Shown here one piece after another: positions 7,138-14,404 of a DNA stretch of 64,000 bases (its first letter is position 1; every line of letters begins with the position of its first letter). Source of the DNA: Dyadobacter frigoris. GTDB lineage: Bacteria > Bacteroidota > Bacteroidia > Cytophagales > Spirosomataceae. The notes under the pieces were generated by a model, which saw nothing but the letters and a program-made list of their open reading frames with translations, was not told the origin of the DNA and made no database searches. The stretch lies in assembly GCF_005280585.1 (NCBI RefSeq), contig NZ_SZVO01000018.1:583-64582 (forward strand), in the 5' to 3' direction. The position numbers and the translations under genes were made by a program.

Positions 7138-9555
7138 ATGATCCGAAACTACCTGAAAATTGCCTTCCGTAACCTGGTCAGGAATAAAGGTTATTCTGCT
7201 ATTAACATTGGTGGACTGGCTGTGGGAATGGCCGTGGCTGTGCTAATTGGTTTGTGGATTTATGATGAATTGTCATTTAATAAATACCACAAAAACTATG
7301 ATCGCATTGCCTTGGTGAATCTGAACCAGGTTTTTGGAGACGAAATTCACTCTTCGGCCTCGGTCCCATTTCCCTTTGTCAATGAACTCAAAACCAATTA
7401 TGGTGAGAATTTCAGGCATATTGTTCCGTCTACATTCAGAACAGAGGCGGTCCTTACAGCCGGGGAAATTATGTTGGCAAAAAACGGACAATTTGTAGGT
7501 TCGGATGCGCCTGAAATGTTTTCCTTAAATATGCGCCGGGGCTCCTGGGCCGCATTGCAGGATCAGCAGTCAATTTTACTGTCGGAATCTACTGCCAATG
7601 CTTTGTTTGGGAAAACAGATCCAATGAATAAGCTGATCAAACTGGACACCGACAACGACCTGAAAGTTACCGGTATTTATAAGGATGTTCCGCAAAATTC
7701 GCAATTTCATGATCTTCATTTCCTTGCTTGCTGGGATTACTTTGTTGCTAAAAATCCATATATGTCCAAAAAACAATGGGATAATCATGCACTGCTGATG
7801 TATGTGGAAATAAAACCGGAAACCAGCTTTGCAAAGGCTTCTGCTGCGATCAGGGATTCAGAACTCAAAGTGATCAGGAACATTGATAATATGAAAAATG
7901 AAGCTGCAACCAATCCGCAGATGTGGCTTCATCCTATGAAAAACTGGCATTTGTATTCTGAATTCAAGAATGGCATTGCCGCCAACGGACCGGTTCAATA
8001 CGTGTGGATGGTTGGTCTGATTGGTTTTTTTGTACTGCTTCTTGCCTGCATCAATTTCATGAATTTAAGTACGGCCCGTTCGGAAAAGCGTGCGAAAGAA
8101 GTGGGTGTCCGTAAAGCAGTTGGCTCGTTGCGTGGGCAGTTGGTCGGACAATTTTTTACCGAATCGTTTTTGGTTGTTTTTATATCCTTTGGCATAGCAC
8201 TGGGTTTAGTCCAGTTTTCTCTTGCCTGGTTTAACGAGTTATCCGCCAAACAGATGACAGTGCCTTGGAACAATATATACTTTTGGCTTTTTGACCTGAG
8301 TTTTATATTAATAACAGGATTACTGGCAGGGAGCTACCCAGCTCTTTATTTAACCTCCTTTAAGCCGGTTAAGGTGTTAAAAGGCACGACAGTGCAACTG
8401 GGGCGTTACGCTTCGCTGCCACGAAAGATTTTAGTTGCCATGCAGTTTACCGTTTCGATAACCCTCGTTATTTGCACAATTATCATTTATAGCCAGGTAC
8501 AGTTTGCCAGGAACCGGCCGGTTGGATATTCCCGGGATGGTTTGATGATGATTACAATGAAGTCGGACGATTTTTACAAGAAATCTGATTTGATAAGAAA
8601 TGAACTGAAAAACACAGGGGTGGTAAAGGAAGTAGCACTATCGCAAAGTCCTGTAACCGATGTCTGGTCCTCTAATGGCGGTTTTAGCTGGAAAGGAATG
8701 ACTAACGAGAATCCGCCGAGTTTCAGTACGCTGACAGTCTCTACTGAATATGCCAAAACAGTGGGTTGGCAATTTGTTTCCGGAAGAAATTTTTCAAAAG
8801 AATTCGCTTCTGATTCTTCCGGTTTTGTGATCAATGAAACAGCTGCAAAGTTGTTTGGATTCAAACAAGCTATCGGAGAGCAGGTGTGGTGGAAAAGTCA
8901 ATGGATGACCAACAATATCCAAAAACGGTTTACCATTTTGGGTATTGTAAAAGATATGGTCATGGAGTCACCTTTCGAGCCTATCGCACCAACTGTTTTC
9001 TTTCTGTCCGGCGGTGCTAACTGGATCAATATCAAGATTGACCCGAATGTCAGTACTACTGCCGCATTACCAAAGATCAAAGCAATATTTGAAAAACTAA
9101 CTCCGACGGTTCCCTTCGACTACAAATTTGCTGATGAAGAATACAATGCCAAGTTTCGGACGGAAGAAAGGATTGGCAAACTGGCAACGTTTTTTACTAT
9201 CCTGGCCATTTTTATTTCCTGTTTAGGGCTTTTCGGATTAGCATCTTTCGTGGCTGAACAACGCACCAAAGAAATTGGTATCCGGAAAGTGTTGGGAGCT
9301 TCCATAGCGGACCTTTGGCAAATGCTTTCAAAGGATTTCGTGGTTCTGGTCATTATTTCCGCCATCATTTCAACACCAATTGCCTGGTATGCCATGCAGG
9401 AATGGTTGGGGAAATACAACTATCGAACGGAAATTTCCTGGTGGATTTTTGCCGCATCAGGAATCGGAGCATTGTGTATTACTTTATTGACCGTGAGTTA
9501 CCAGGCAATCCGGGCAGCGTTGCTGGATCCGGTGAAATCCTTGCGAAGCGAATAG
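7138..9555 (+). CDS. MacB/FtsX-type ABC permease without prefix domain
   Basis: An 805-residue inner-membrane permease with the duplicated FtsX layout: an N-terminal helix at about 21-43 (INIGGLAVGMAVAVLIGLWI), a MacB-like periplasmic core, FtsX helices at about 285-410 (LIGFFVLLLACINFMNLSTA), a helix near 430-450, a second periplasmic core, and a second FtsX block at about 680-800 (FISCLGLFGLASFVAEQRTKEIG). Relatives use an ABC ATPase to extrude substrates or do mechanical work in the envelope, but no ATPase gene is adjacent. The body is very similar by eye to that at 17056 (DELSFNKYHKNYDRIA shared), so the two are recent paralogues. It lacks the roughly 80-residue cytoplasmic prefix of its neighbours and has no PadR gene, but has its own paired-dyad promoter. 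Confidence 0.9.
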   Translation: MIRNYLKIAFRNLVRNKGYSAINIGGLAVGMAVAVLIGLWIYDELSFNKYHKNYDRIALVNLNQVFGDEIHSSASVPFPFVNELKTNYGENFRHIVPSTFRTEAVLTAGEIMLAKNGQFVGSDAPEMFSLNMRRGSWAALQDQQSILLSESTANALFGKTDPMNKLIKLDTDNDLKVTGIYKDVPQNSQFHDLHFLACWDYFVAKNPYMSKKQWDNHALLMYVEIKPETSFAKASAAIRDSELKVIRNIDNMKNEAATNPQMWLHPMKNWHLYSEFKNGIAANGPVQYVWMVGLIGFFVLLLACINFMNLSTARSEKRAKEVGVRKAVGSLRGQLVGQFFTESFLVVFISFGIALGLVQFSLAWFNELSAKQMTVPWNNIYFWLFDLSFILITGLLAGSYPALYLTSFKPVKVLKGTTVQLGRYASLPRKILVAMQFTVSITLVICTIIIYSQVQFARNRPVGYSRDGLMMITMKSDDFYKKSDLIRNELKNTGVVKEVALSQSPVTDVWSSNGGFSWKGMTNENPPSFSTLTVSTEYAKTVGWQFVSGRNFSKEFASDSSGFVINETAAKLFGFKQAIGEQVWWKSQWMTNNIQKRFTILGIVKDMVMESPFEPIAPTVFFLSGGANWINIKIDPNVSTTAALPKIKAIFEKLTPTVPFDYKFADEEYNAKFRTEERIGKLATFFTILAIFISCLGLFGLASFVAEQRTKEIGIRKVLGASIADLWQMLSKDFVVLVIISAIISTPIAWYAMQEWLGKYNYRTEISWWIFAASGIGALCITLLTVSYQAIRAALLDPVKSLRSE

Positions 9556-9702
9556 GAGAGGAGATGTGAAATGGTCATTGGACTGGGCATGTCGCTATAA
9601 AGCTTTCAAATACTTAAACTAACTCACCGGATAGATTGAGCGTTTTACCTGTTAGCCAACAGCCTTTCCCCATTGACCCATTTCAAAACGACCATTCTAA
9701 TC

Positions 9703-9915
9703 AATTATCTGAAAATCGCCTGGCGCAACCTGCTTAAAGAGCATCAATTTACGCTTTTGAACCTGGTTGGGTTATCGACGGGTTTAGCATGCACACTGCT
9801 CATTTTACCTTTGGGTGAATGACGAATTGTATGTGAACAAGTACAATGATAAGGATGAGCAGCTTTATCAGGTGATGGCTAATTACAAAACGGAACACGG
9901 TGTTAAGACCATCAA
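9703..9915 (+). pseudogene. Remnant of another FtsX-type permease
   Basis: The frame NYLKIAWRNLLKEHQFTLLN...GLSTGLACTLLILPLGE is the start of a MacB/FtsX permease. It hits a stop after LGE, and the following frame continues WVNDELYVNKYNDKDEQLYQ, the usual next segment. One frameshift and loss of everything after about 70 codons make it a fragment. It shows the permease array was once longer. Confidence 0.7.
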
Positions 9916-10084
9916 TCGGCGCTATTGACGGTAAAAAAAGAGACAGCGGCCCAATTTGAAAGATATATCCAATGATATGCTTCCGTTTTTCGGGGTTAAT
10001 TTTTGTCACAAAAAACGGGAAATTAAATCGTTACGGGTCGTTTGGTCACCCTATATAAAGAATGTCGAATCTTACCAATTCAAA

Positions 10085-10548
10085 ACCCTGGTTTTTCTGC
10101 CAATTATTAATCGAACTCAGGTTTTAGCGATGAATAACAGAAAACCGGGTAAAAAACAGGTTGATGTTGCTGTTGATGAGGCTTTGGAAGCCGTAGGGCT
10201 AAAAGAAAAAATGACCCGATTGCCAACCGATCTTTCCGGGGGACAGCGTAAACGAATTGGTATTGCCCGTGCATTGATTCTCAAACCCAAGATCATGTTA
10301 TACGATGAACCAACTTCGGGGCTAGACCCGGTCACGAGCATCGAGATTAAGGCATTGATTAGGGAAAGCAGCAGTACAATACGAGTTCAGTGATCATTAC
10401 ACACGATTTTACGTGTGCAAAAAATACCGGAGATCGCATAGCAATGCTTTTGGATGGTAAATTTCAGCAGACCGGAAGTTTCGAGCAAGTATTTAACACG
10501 AAGGACAAGCAGGTCGAAATTTTCTATGATTACAATTTTTTGGAATAG
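10085..10548 (+). pseudogene. MlaF-like ABC transporter ATPase, truncated and frameshifted
   Basis: The frame reads ...AVDEALEAVGLKEKMTRLPTDLSGGQRKRIGIARAL...MLYDEPTSGLDP, the ABC signature LSGGQ and Walker B of an MlaF-type lipid-transport ATPase. A one-base frameshift near 10370 moves the rest to another frame: NTSSVIITHDFTCAKNTGDRIAMLLDGK...YNFLE, containing the switch histidine region. Walker A and the N-terminal third are missing. This is the only ABC ATPase trace in the window, and it is dead. MlaF normally serves a different (MlaE-type) permease, so it is not an obvious partner for the FtsX-type genes. Confidence 0.8.
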
Positions 10549-10603
10549 TTAAGTGACAGTATTTGACCTGGTTAGTGGCAGTTTTTCGGTCGATCAACTC
10601 GGT

Positions 10604-11215
10604 TTATTTTTTGGATTTCCAAAACCTGCTTTTTCCATCTGCTATCCATTCCACAGCTTCGTCTAATCTTTTTTGCCTTGTCTCATCTGTCTTGGCGTCC
10701 GAAATCCATAAAATGTATTCTTTGCGAAAAGAGTTTGACTTGCTTTCAAATATCTCTTTTGCTTTTGAATTGGATGATAATCTTTGGAGAAAATAATCGG
10801 GTGTTTCTAAAATCTGTGGTTTGTCCGATTTTTTTGCTGGCACTTTAATGCCTTTTTCATTCAGCATTATGGCCTCTCTAAGCAGTGCAACAAAGTCGTT
10901 GTCGGCTGGTAAATCAGAAAGCTGGGTTATTTTACCCAAAAATCTTTGAATTGGCTTTAAAACTTTACTTCCTTTCAGGCGTGGGTCATTCATTATTTCT
11001 GCCTTTATAAATGTGAAGGAACAATGACTTTTATAAGAAGCCATTACACACATAAAATCTGCTTTGTAATCAAAATGTGGTATTCCCCACTTGATTGCTT
11101 CAACCACTTCCGGGCAATTTTTATGAATGAGTTGTCGCCAATGTTCTAAAATTGGCTGGGCAAACTCTGCTGAATTACTAATGTATTCCGTTACGTTTTT
11201 ATCTAATTGTGCCAT
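10604..11215 (-). CDS. YdeI/OmpD-associated family protein (DUF1801 plus YdeI)
   Basis: A 203-residue cytoplasmic protein with two parts: an N-terminal DUF1801-like domain at about 1-110 (AQPILEHWRQLIHKNCPEV..AIKWGIPHFDYKADFMCVMAS) and a C-terminal YdeI 'bacteriocin-protection' region at about 130-200 (SFRKEYILWISDAKTDETRQ, the YDEI-type KREYVEWI motif). Molecular function is not established for the family. The start lies 4 bp after the stop of an SRPBCC remnant on the same strand, a pair often found together, which suggests a former operon. Confidence 0.85.
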   Translation of the reverse strand: MAQLDKNVTEYISNSAEFAQPILEHWRQLIHKNCPEVVEAIKWGIPHFDYKADFMCVMASYKSHCSFTFIKAEIMNDPRLKGSKVLKPIQRFLGKITQLSDLPADNDFVALLREAIMLNEKGIKVPAKKSDKPQILETPDYFLQRLSSNSKAKEIFESKSNSFRKEYILWISDAKTDETRQKRLDEAVEWIADGKSRFWKSKK

Positions 11216-11219
11216 GGTT

Positions 11220-11393
11220 CTATTTGTTAATCGTCAATAGTAGAGTATCTAATCGGTCAAGTGTAGACGCTAAACCTTCTTTTAAACCCATTTGGATTAC
11301 GGTTTCCAAATCTGCAAGAGAATTATAGGTTACGATGGTTTCAACTGGCAAACCATTGGTCAAGTAATTCGCTTTTGGTGTAGCAGTCCCATA
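11220..11393 (-). pseudogene. SRPBCC (AHSA1-like) protein, C-terminal remnant
   Basis: The minus-strand frame YGTATPKANYLTNGLPVETI...YNSLADLETVIQMGLKEGL...LDTLL is the end of an activator-of-Hsp90-ATPase-like (SRPBCC) protein; Y-x-S-x-x-D-L-E-x-V-x-x-M-G-M-x-E-G is its typical C-terminus. Only 57 codons remain. It abuts the IS630 element, which sits between it and the lipocalin-like gene, but the missing part is not on the other side, so a deletion preceded or accompanied the insertion. Confidence 0.7.
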
Positions 11394-11590
11394 CTAGTGT
11401 TAAGTAAATACTAAATTGACGGATATAGTCTTTTTGATTTTATTCTGGCGTCTTCCTTTTTAAACTGCCGGTTTATGGTAGCTTCTTTGTTGTTTTGATG
11501 ATTTTGCCAGGCGTTTACTTCTGTTTCAATTTTTTCTCTGGTAGAAATATGTCGATTCAGGCATTGTCCAGTTAGAACATGCAGTTCTAT

Positions 11591-11606
11591 GGCCCCGGCC
11601 ATCCGG
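11591..11606. repeat. GC-rich 16-bp insertion in the IS630 transposase (catalytic E codon region)
   Basis: GGCCCCGGCCATCCGG splits the codons for A-E/I-E of the conserved LNMAEIEL motif; removing exactly these 16 bases restores the frame. The other IS630 copy has a near-identical 16-mer at the same place (38287-38302). Confidence 0.6.
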
Positions 11607-11623
11607 TTCTGCCATATTTAACC

Positions 11624-11639
11624 GCACGGGCGGCCCCGC
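11624..11639. repeat. GC-rich 16-bp insertion in the IS630 transposase (HGSWLN codons)
   Basis: GCACGGGCGGCCCCGC interrupts the W codon of the HGSWLN motif; removal restores HGSWLNMAE. The second copy carries a 15/16 identical insertion at the same position (38255-38270). Confidence 0.6.
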
Positions 11640-11679
11640 AACTGCCGTGCTTTGGAGTATAGATAAATTCAAATTTATC

Positions 11680-11697
11680 GGCACCGGCCGCCCGGCA
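11680..11697. repeat. GC-rich insertion of 15-18 bp in the IS630 transposase, in frame
   Basis: GGCACCGGCCGCCCGGCA adds about C-R-A-A-G-A between AKKL and DKFEF. The frame is kept, so this one adds residues rather than breaking the gene. It shares the GGCCGCCCG core with the insertion at 11624. Confidence 0.45.
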
Positions 11698-12151
11698 TAG
11701 TTTTTTTGCTTCCTCTGGTTCGAAAGCCTCATAAAATGCGGATGGGTCGTGGGTCTTAAAGTTGTCCATGACCAACGTGATTTTTTGAGCATTGAGACAT
11801 AATTCATCGGATATACGCTTTATGAATTTAGCCCATTCCTTTTTCGTTTTGAATTCTGTTACTTCAACAAGGCGCCTTCCTCGCAATGGCTCACTGGCCA
11901 TAAAAATATTAGCAACTCCATGCCTGATATATTCGTAATCAATTTTGGTTTCTTGGCCAGGTTTCATAGGAACTGAGATTCGGGCGTCTTGGATCAGTTG
12001 CTTGGGCGACTAGTCCATACATATTACTGGAAATGATTCATTATAAGGCCTTTGATATACATCAAGCACCCGTTCCATGTGTGCTGCAAATTCGCTACTT
12101 CGTTCGGCGGCTATCACCGCCCGGCCATCCCTTTACTTTTCAAGGCTTAAC

Positions 12152-12166
12152 GGGGCAGCCCGGCGG
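12152..12166. repeat. GC-rich insertion of 15 bp in the IS630 transposase, in frame
   Basis: GGGGCAGCCCGGCGG interrupts the conserved KNE/VKPWKVKGW stretch without changing the frame. It is close to the reverse complement of the 11624 insertion. A shorter GC block (CGCCCGG) a few codons further on, near 12114-12122, shifts the frame. Confidence 0.45.
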
Positions 12167-12662
12167 CTCATTTTTTTTAGAACGTTACCTACTGCTACAT
12201 GTGAGATACTTTCCACATATTTTAACTCCACCATTTTATCTGCTAAAAGCCGTAAAGACCATTTGTCAAATCCTGCCGGGGGACTGCTGCTGCAAAGAGA
12301 CACCAATTTCGCTTCCATTTCCCCATCTATTTTTGGTTCGTACATCCGGGTTGTTTTTCGACGCTCTAATGATGCTTCAAAACCATCCTCGACAAATTTC
12401 TTTTTGATTCTGTCTATTGTTCTCATCCCAATCCGTAACACATTGCTAATTTGTTCATTGGTTACCTTCTGAGAATACTCGCCTTCATCGCTATTTATAA
12501 GAACGTATGCTGCTCTAAATGTTTGTGTGGTATGCGAGCCTTTGTTGATAATTTGCATCAGCTCTTCAACCTCTGTCTTAGTCAATTTAATGTGATATCG
12601 TATCATAGTCGATTTTTTGACTAGATACGAAATTATTACGTCATATTATAATTAACTTAACA

Positions 12663-13175
12663 CTAGTCTGTTTTTACAAGAATCCGTTTCCAGGTTTTGG
12701 TATCTCCAATGATTAAGGTGTCACCTTTTAAAATAAATTGACGTGGTTGGTCAGTGTCAATATACCAAGGTAAAGAACCTCCTTTAACGTGATGTGTCAC
12801 GATAGATTTATTAAAATCAACTGTGTATGTTCCAAAATATCCTAATGAAAAATGGGTCACCCAATTCAGCAAATTAATATTGTAGTTTTTGGCTGAATCT
12901 TCTGAAATTTTCAAAGGTGTTTCAGCAGAAATGTTAAGATTGAGAATACCGGATTTGGTATATGTGAAATATCCTTTTGGATTTATTCCATATCGATATG
13001 TCCACTTTGAGGTTACAGAATCTAAATCTGCAAATTCGATTAATCTCCAGGTGCCTATTAACTTCTCCAGTTGCGTCGTTGGAATTTTAGGCTTACTTGA
13101 TTTTATTGTATTTTGTCCAAACGAATTGGAAGTTTGCAACAATGCGAATACCAACAAAAAATATAACTTTTTCAT
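12663..13175 (-). CDS. Secreted lipocalin-like domain protein
   Basis: A 170-residue protein starts at ATG 13173-13175 with a signal peptide (MKKLYFLLVFALLQTSNSFG, cleavage near Q21). The mature part has the lipocalin-like pattern LIGTWRLIEF...YGINPKGYFTYTKSG...FGTYTVDFNKSIVTHHV...ILKGDTLIIGD. Such proteins are small beta barrels, possibly ligand-binding, in the periplasm. The TAG stop is made of the IS630 target TA plus the first base of the element, but the pre-insertion sequence would also have read TAG, so the protein end is probably original. Confidence 0.8.
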   Translation of the reverse strand: MKKLYFLLVFALLQTSNSFGQNTIKSSKPKIPTTQLEKLIGTWRLIEFADLDSVTSKWTYRYGINPKGYFTYTKSGILNLNISAETPLKISEDSAKNYNINLLNWVTHFSLGYFGTYTVDFNKSIVTHHVKGGSLPWYIDTDQPRQFILKGDTLIIGDTKTWKRILVKTD

Positions 13176-13366
13176 GTGTCAAAGTTTATTATTGTGAGCG
13201 TCATAATGTTTTTGTCTTGCCTAGAATGGCAGTCCGTTTAAAAACCCAAATTAATTTTCATTCGAACCGATTTTGGCTTAAATATAGGCCATTTAAGCGG
13301 TTAAAAAGAGCTGAATTGTGATAACTTACGCTGGTGTTTTGTTGAAGAATAAGAATATCTACGGCT

Positions 13367-13822
13367 TTAAAATAACTTTATATCATCAAAAACAGCAAAG
13401 CAAGTGCGCTTAGATACTTTTTAAGCACATTTTGGTCAATAATATTGGATATGCGGCGGAGATTGAATGCTATAAATATCAGTCCCACATCAACAGAAGC
13501 TCTTTTTATTGTTTTCCTGATACTGATGTAGTAGAAATTCCATTGTTCTTGATTACTCCGAAAGGATGTTCAGCTGCAAAACGTAGCCCTTGGACTACGT
13601 TTTGGCACCATCTGTCTTAGATCGATTTCAGTTTCGAGAACATGCTTAACTGATCGGAGACCTATGACTCTCGACCGTAGTCTCCCGGCGGCTACGCTCA
13701 ACTAGCATTCCGCAGGATTGTTTTAGCCCTTCTTACCTTGTTTTCCATGGCCTTGCTGTCGTTTTGGTTGTTTACCTTAAAATCGATTGGGATGTTGTGC
13801 TTTGCATCCACGGTAGGCAGTG
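13367..13822 (-). pseudogene. IS1182-type transposase remnant
   Basis: Several minus-strand fragments in different frames match the catalytic and C-terminal parts of an IS1182-type transposase: TVDAKHNIPIDFKVNNQNDS and ENKVRRAKTILRNA near 13700-13822, RFAAEHPFGVIKNNG near 13550, and KRASVDVGLIFIAFNLRRI..IIDQNVLKKYL to a stop at 13367. It is unrelated in detail to the intact IS at 3361. No ends can be set. The 190 bp between it and 13175 show nothing recognisable. Confidence 0.6.
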
Positions 13823-13889
13823 ACTCCAAAATCTCTTCAATAGGTTTGTTTTAACCACTTTTTTACATGGAATTACCATGCCCACTTTT

Positions 13890-13924
13890 GTTCAAATACG
13901 AACGTCAATTGTCCGATTTTGAAC
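13890..13924 (+). promoter_or_regulatory. Paired GTYC-N6-GAAC activator-type sites before PadR 1
   Basis: GTTCAAATACGAAC (13890-13903) and GTCCGATTTTGAAC (13911-13924) start 21 bp apart, 65 bp upstream of the -24/-12 element. The two half-sites GTTC and GAAC form a dyad. Confidence 0.6.
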
Positions 13925-13988
13925 AATTGCTATTTAATATTCCGGATACAATAGCCATTTCGGGAGCGGGGTGGCTATTTTCAATATC

Positions 13989-14004
13989 CGGCACATGATT
14001 TGTT
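13989..14004 (+). promoter_or_regulatory. Sigma-54-like promoter of the PadR 1-permease operon
   Basis: CGGCACATGATTTGTT fits the sigma-54 consensus GGCAC-N5-TTG with T in place of the final C of the -12 box. The PadR start codon is about 50 bp downstream. The identical element occurs at 34584. Confidence 0.5.
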
Positions 14005-14053
14005 ATACAGAAACAGATTATATAATCTTAATTTATTAAATATCCCTTTATCA

Positions 14054-14389
14054 ATGAGACGAAGCGATTTAGGAGAGTTTGAAGAAGTGGTGTTGCTGGC
14101 AGTAGCGGCTTTGTCGCCCAATGCCTATACGGTTGCCATTGCTGAGGAAATTGAACGAGAAACTGGGAACGTAGTTACCTCCGGTGCTGTGCACGCAGCC
14201 ATGCAACGCCTTGAACAAAAAGGGTATCTGCGGTCTGTCTGGGGTGAAGCAACGGCGGAAAGGGGTGGTCGCAGAAAACGGCTGTATACGGTAACAGCCT
14301 TGGGTGGACGAATTCTGGAAGAATCAAGAGCGGTTCGCAATCGGTTTTGGGACCGGATAATGCCTGCTATTCGCCTGGAATGGAGCTGA
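14054..14389 (+). CDS. PadR-family transcriptional regulator (copy 1)
   Basis: A 111-residue winged-helix protein starts at ATG 14054 (MRRSDLGEFEEVVLLAVAAL). The PadR fold is recognisable from AIAEEIERETGNVVTSGAVHAAMQRLEQKGYLRS and the wing GGRRKRLYTVTALG. PadR proteins usually repress transporter or stress genes and release DNA on ligand binding. It lies 15 bp before a prefix-domain permease, and the same pairing recurs at 26589 and 34649. Autoregulation is plausible; no palindrome specific to it is evident apart from the shared dyads. I chose this ATG because all copies align from here. Confidence 0.9.
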   Translation: MRRSDLGEFEEVVLLAVAALSPNAYTVAIAEEIERETGNVVTSGAVHAAMQRLEQKGYLRSVWGEATAERGGRRKRLYTVTALGGRILEESRAVRNRFWDRIMPAIRLEWS

Positions 14390-14404
14390 TCATCTCTCAA
14401 AGCC

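Larger units (their letters stand above)
11411..12606 (-). pseudogene. IS630-type transposase, disrupted
   Basis: The N-terminal half (from ATG 12606) has the helix-turn-helix region (TNEQISNVLRIGMRTIDRIKKK) and runs to VGNVLKK. After that the frame breaks repeatedly. The catalytic parts remain readable: VICMD followed by a TAG and SPKQL (first D), ITLVMDNFKTHD (second D), FIYTPKHGS then an out-of-frame LNMAE/IELHVL (catalytic E region), and a C-terminus ending KRLYPSI. At least four GC-rich stretches of 7-18 bp are inserted in otherwise AT-rich coding sequence and account for much of the disruption. Confidence 0.8.
11397..12663 (-). mobile_element. IS630-family element, decayed (1267 bp)
   Basis: The ends are GTGTTAAG at 11397 and its inverse CTTAACAC ending at 12663, each flanked by TA (11395-11396 and 12664-12665), the target duplication expected for IS630. 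The transposase inside is broken by stops, frameshifts and GC-rich insertions, so the element cannot move by itself. It lies between a lipocalin-like gene and an SRPBCC remnant. Confidence 0.8.
13823..14389 (+). repeat. 567-bp duplication, copy 1 (promoter plus PadR gene)
   Basis: From ACTCCAAAATCTCTTCAATA at 13823 to the PadR stop codon, this segment matches 34418-34984 with no gaps and roughly 94% identity by eye. It carries the paired dyads, the -24/-12 element and the whole PadR gene. The permeases that follow the two copies are different. Confidence 0.85.

Noticed and set aside
9956-10083. ATG at 9956 as a real start of the ATPase gene
   Set aside because: The first 40 codons do not match any ABC ATPase, and Walker A is missing, so the open frame there is accidental.
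13823-14389. The duplicated PadR units as ends of a mobile element
   Set aside because: No inverted ends or target duplications, and the homology ends precisely at the PadR stop. Duplication by recombination is simpler.
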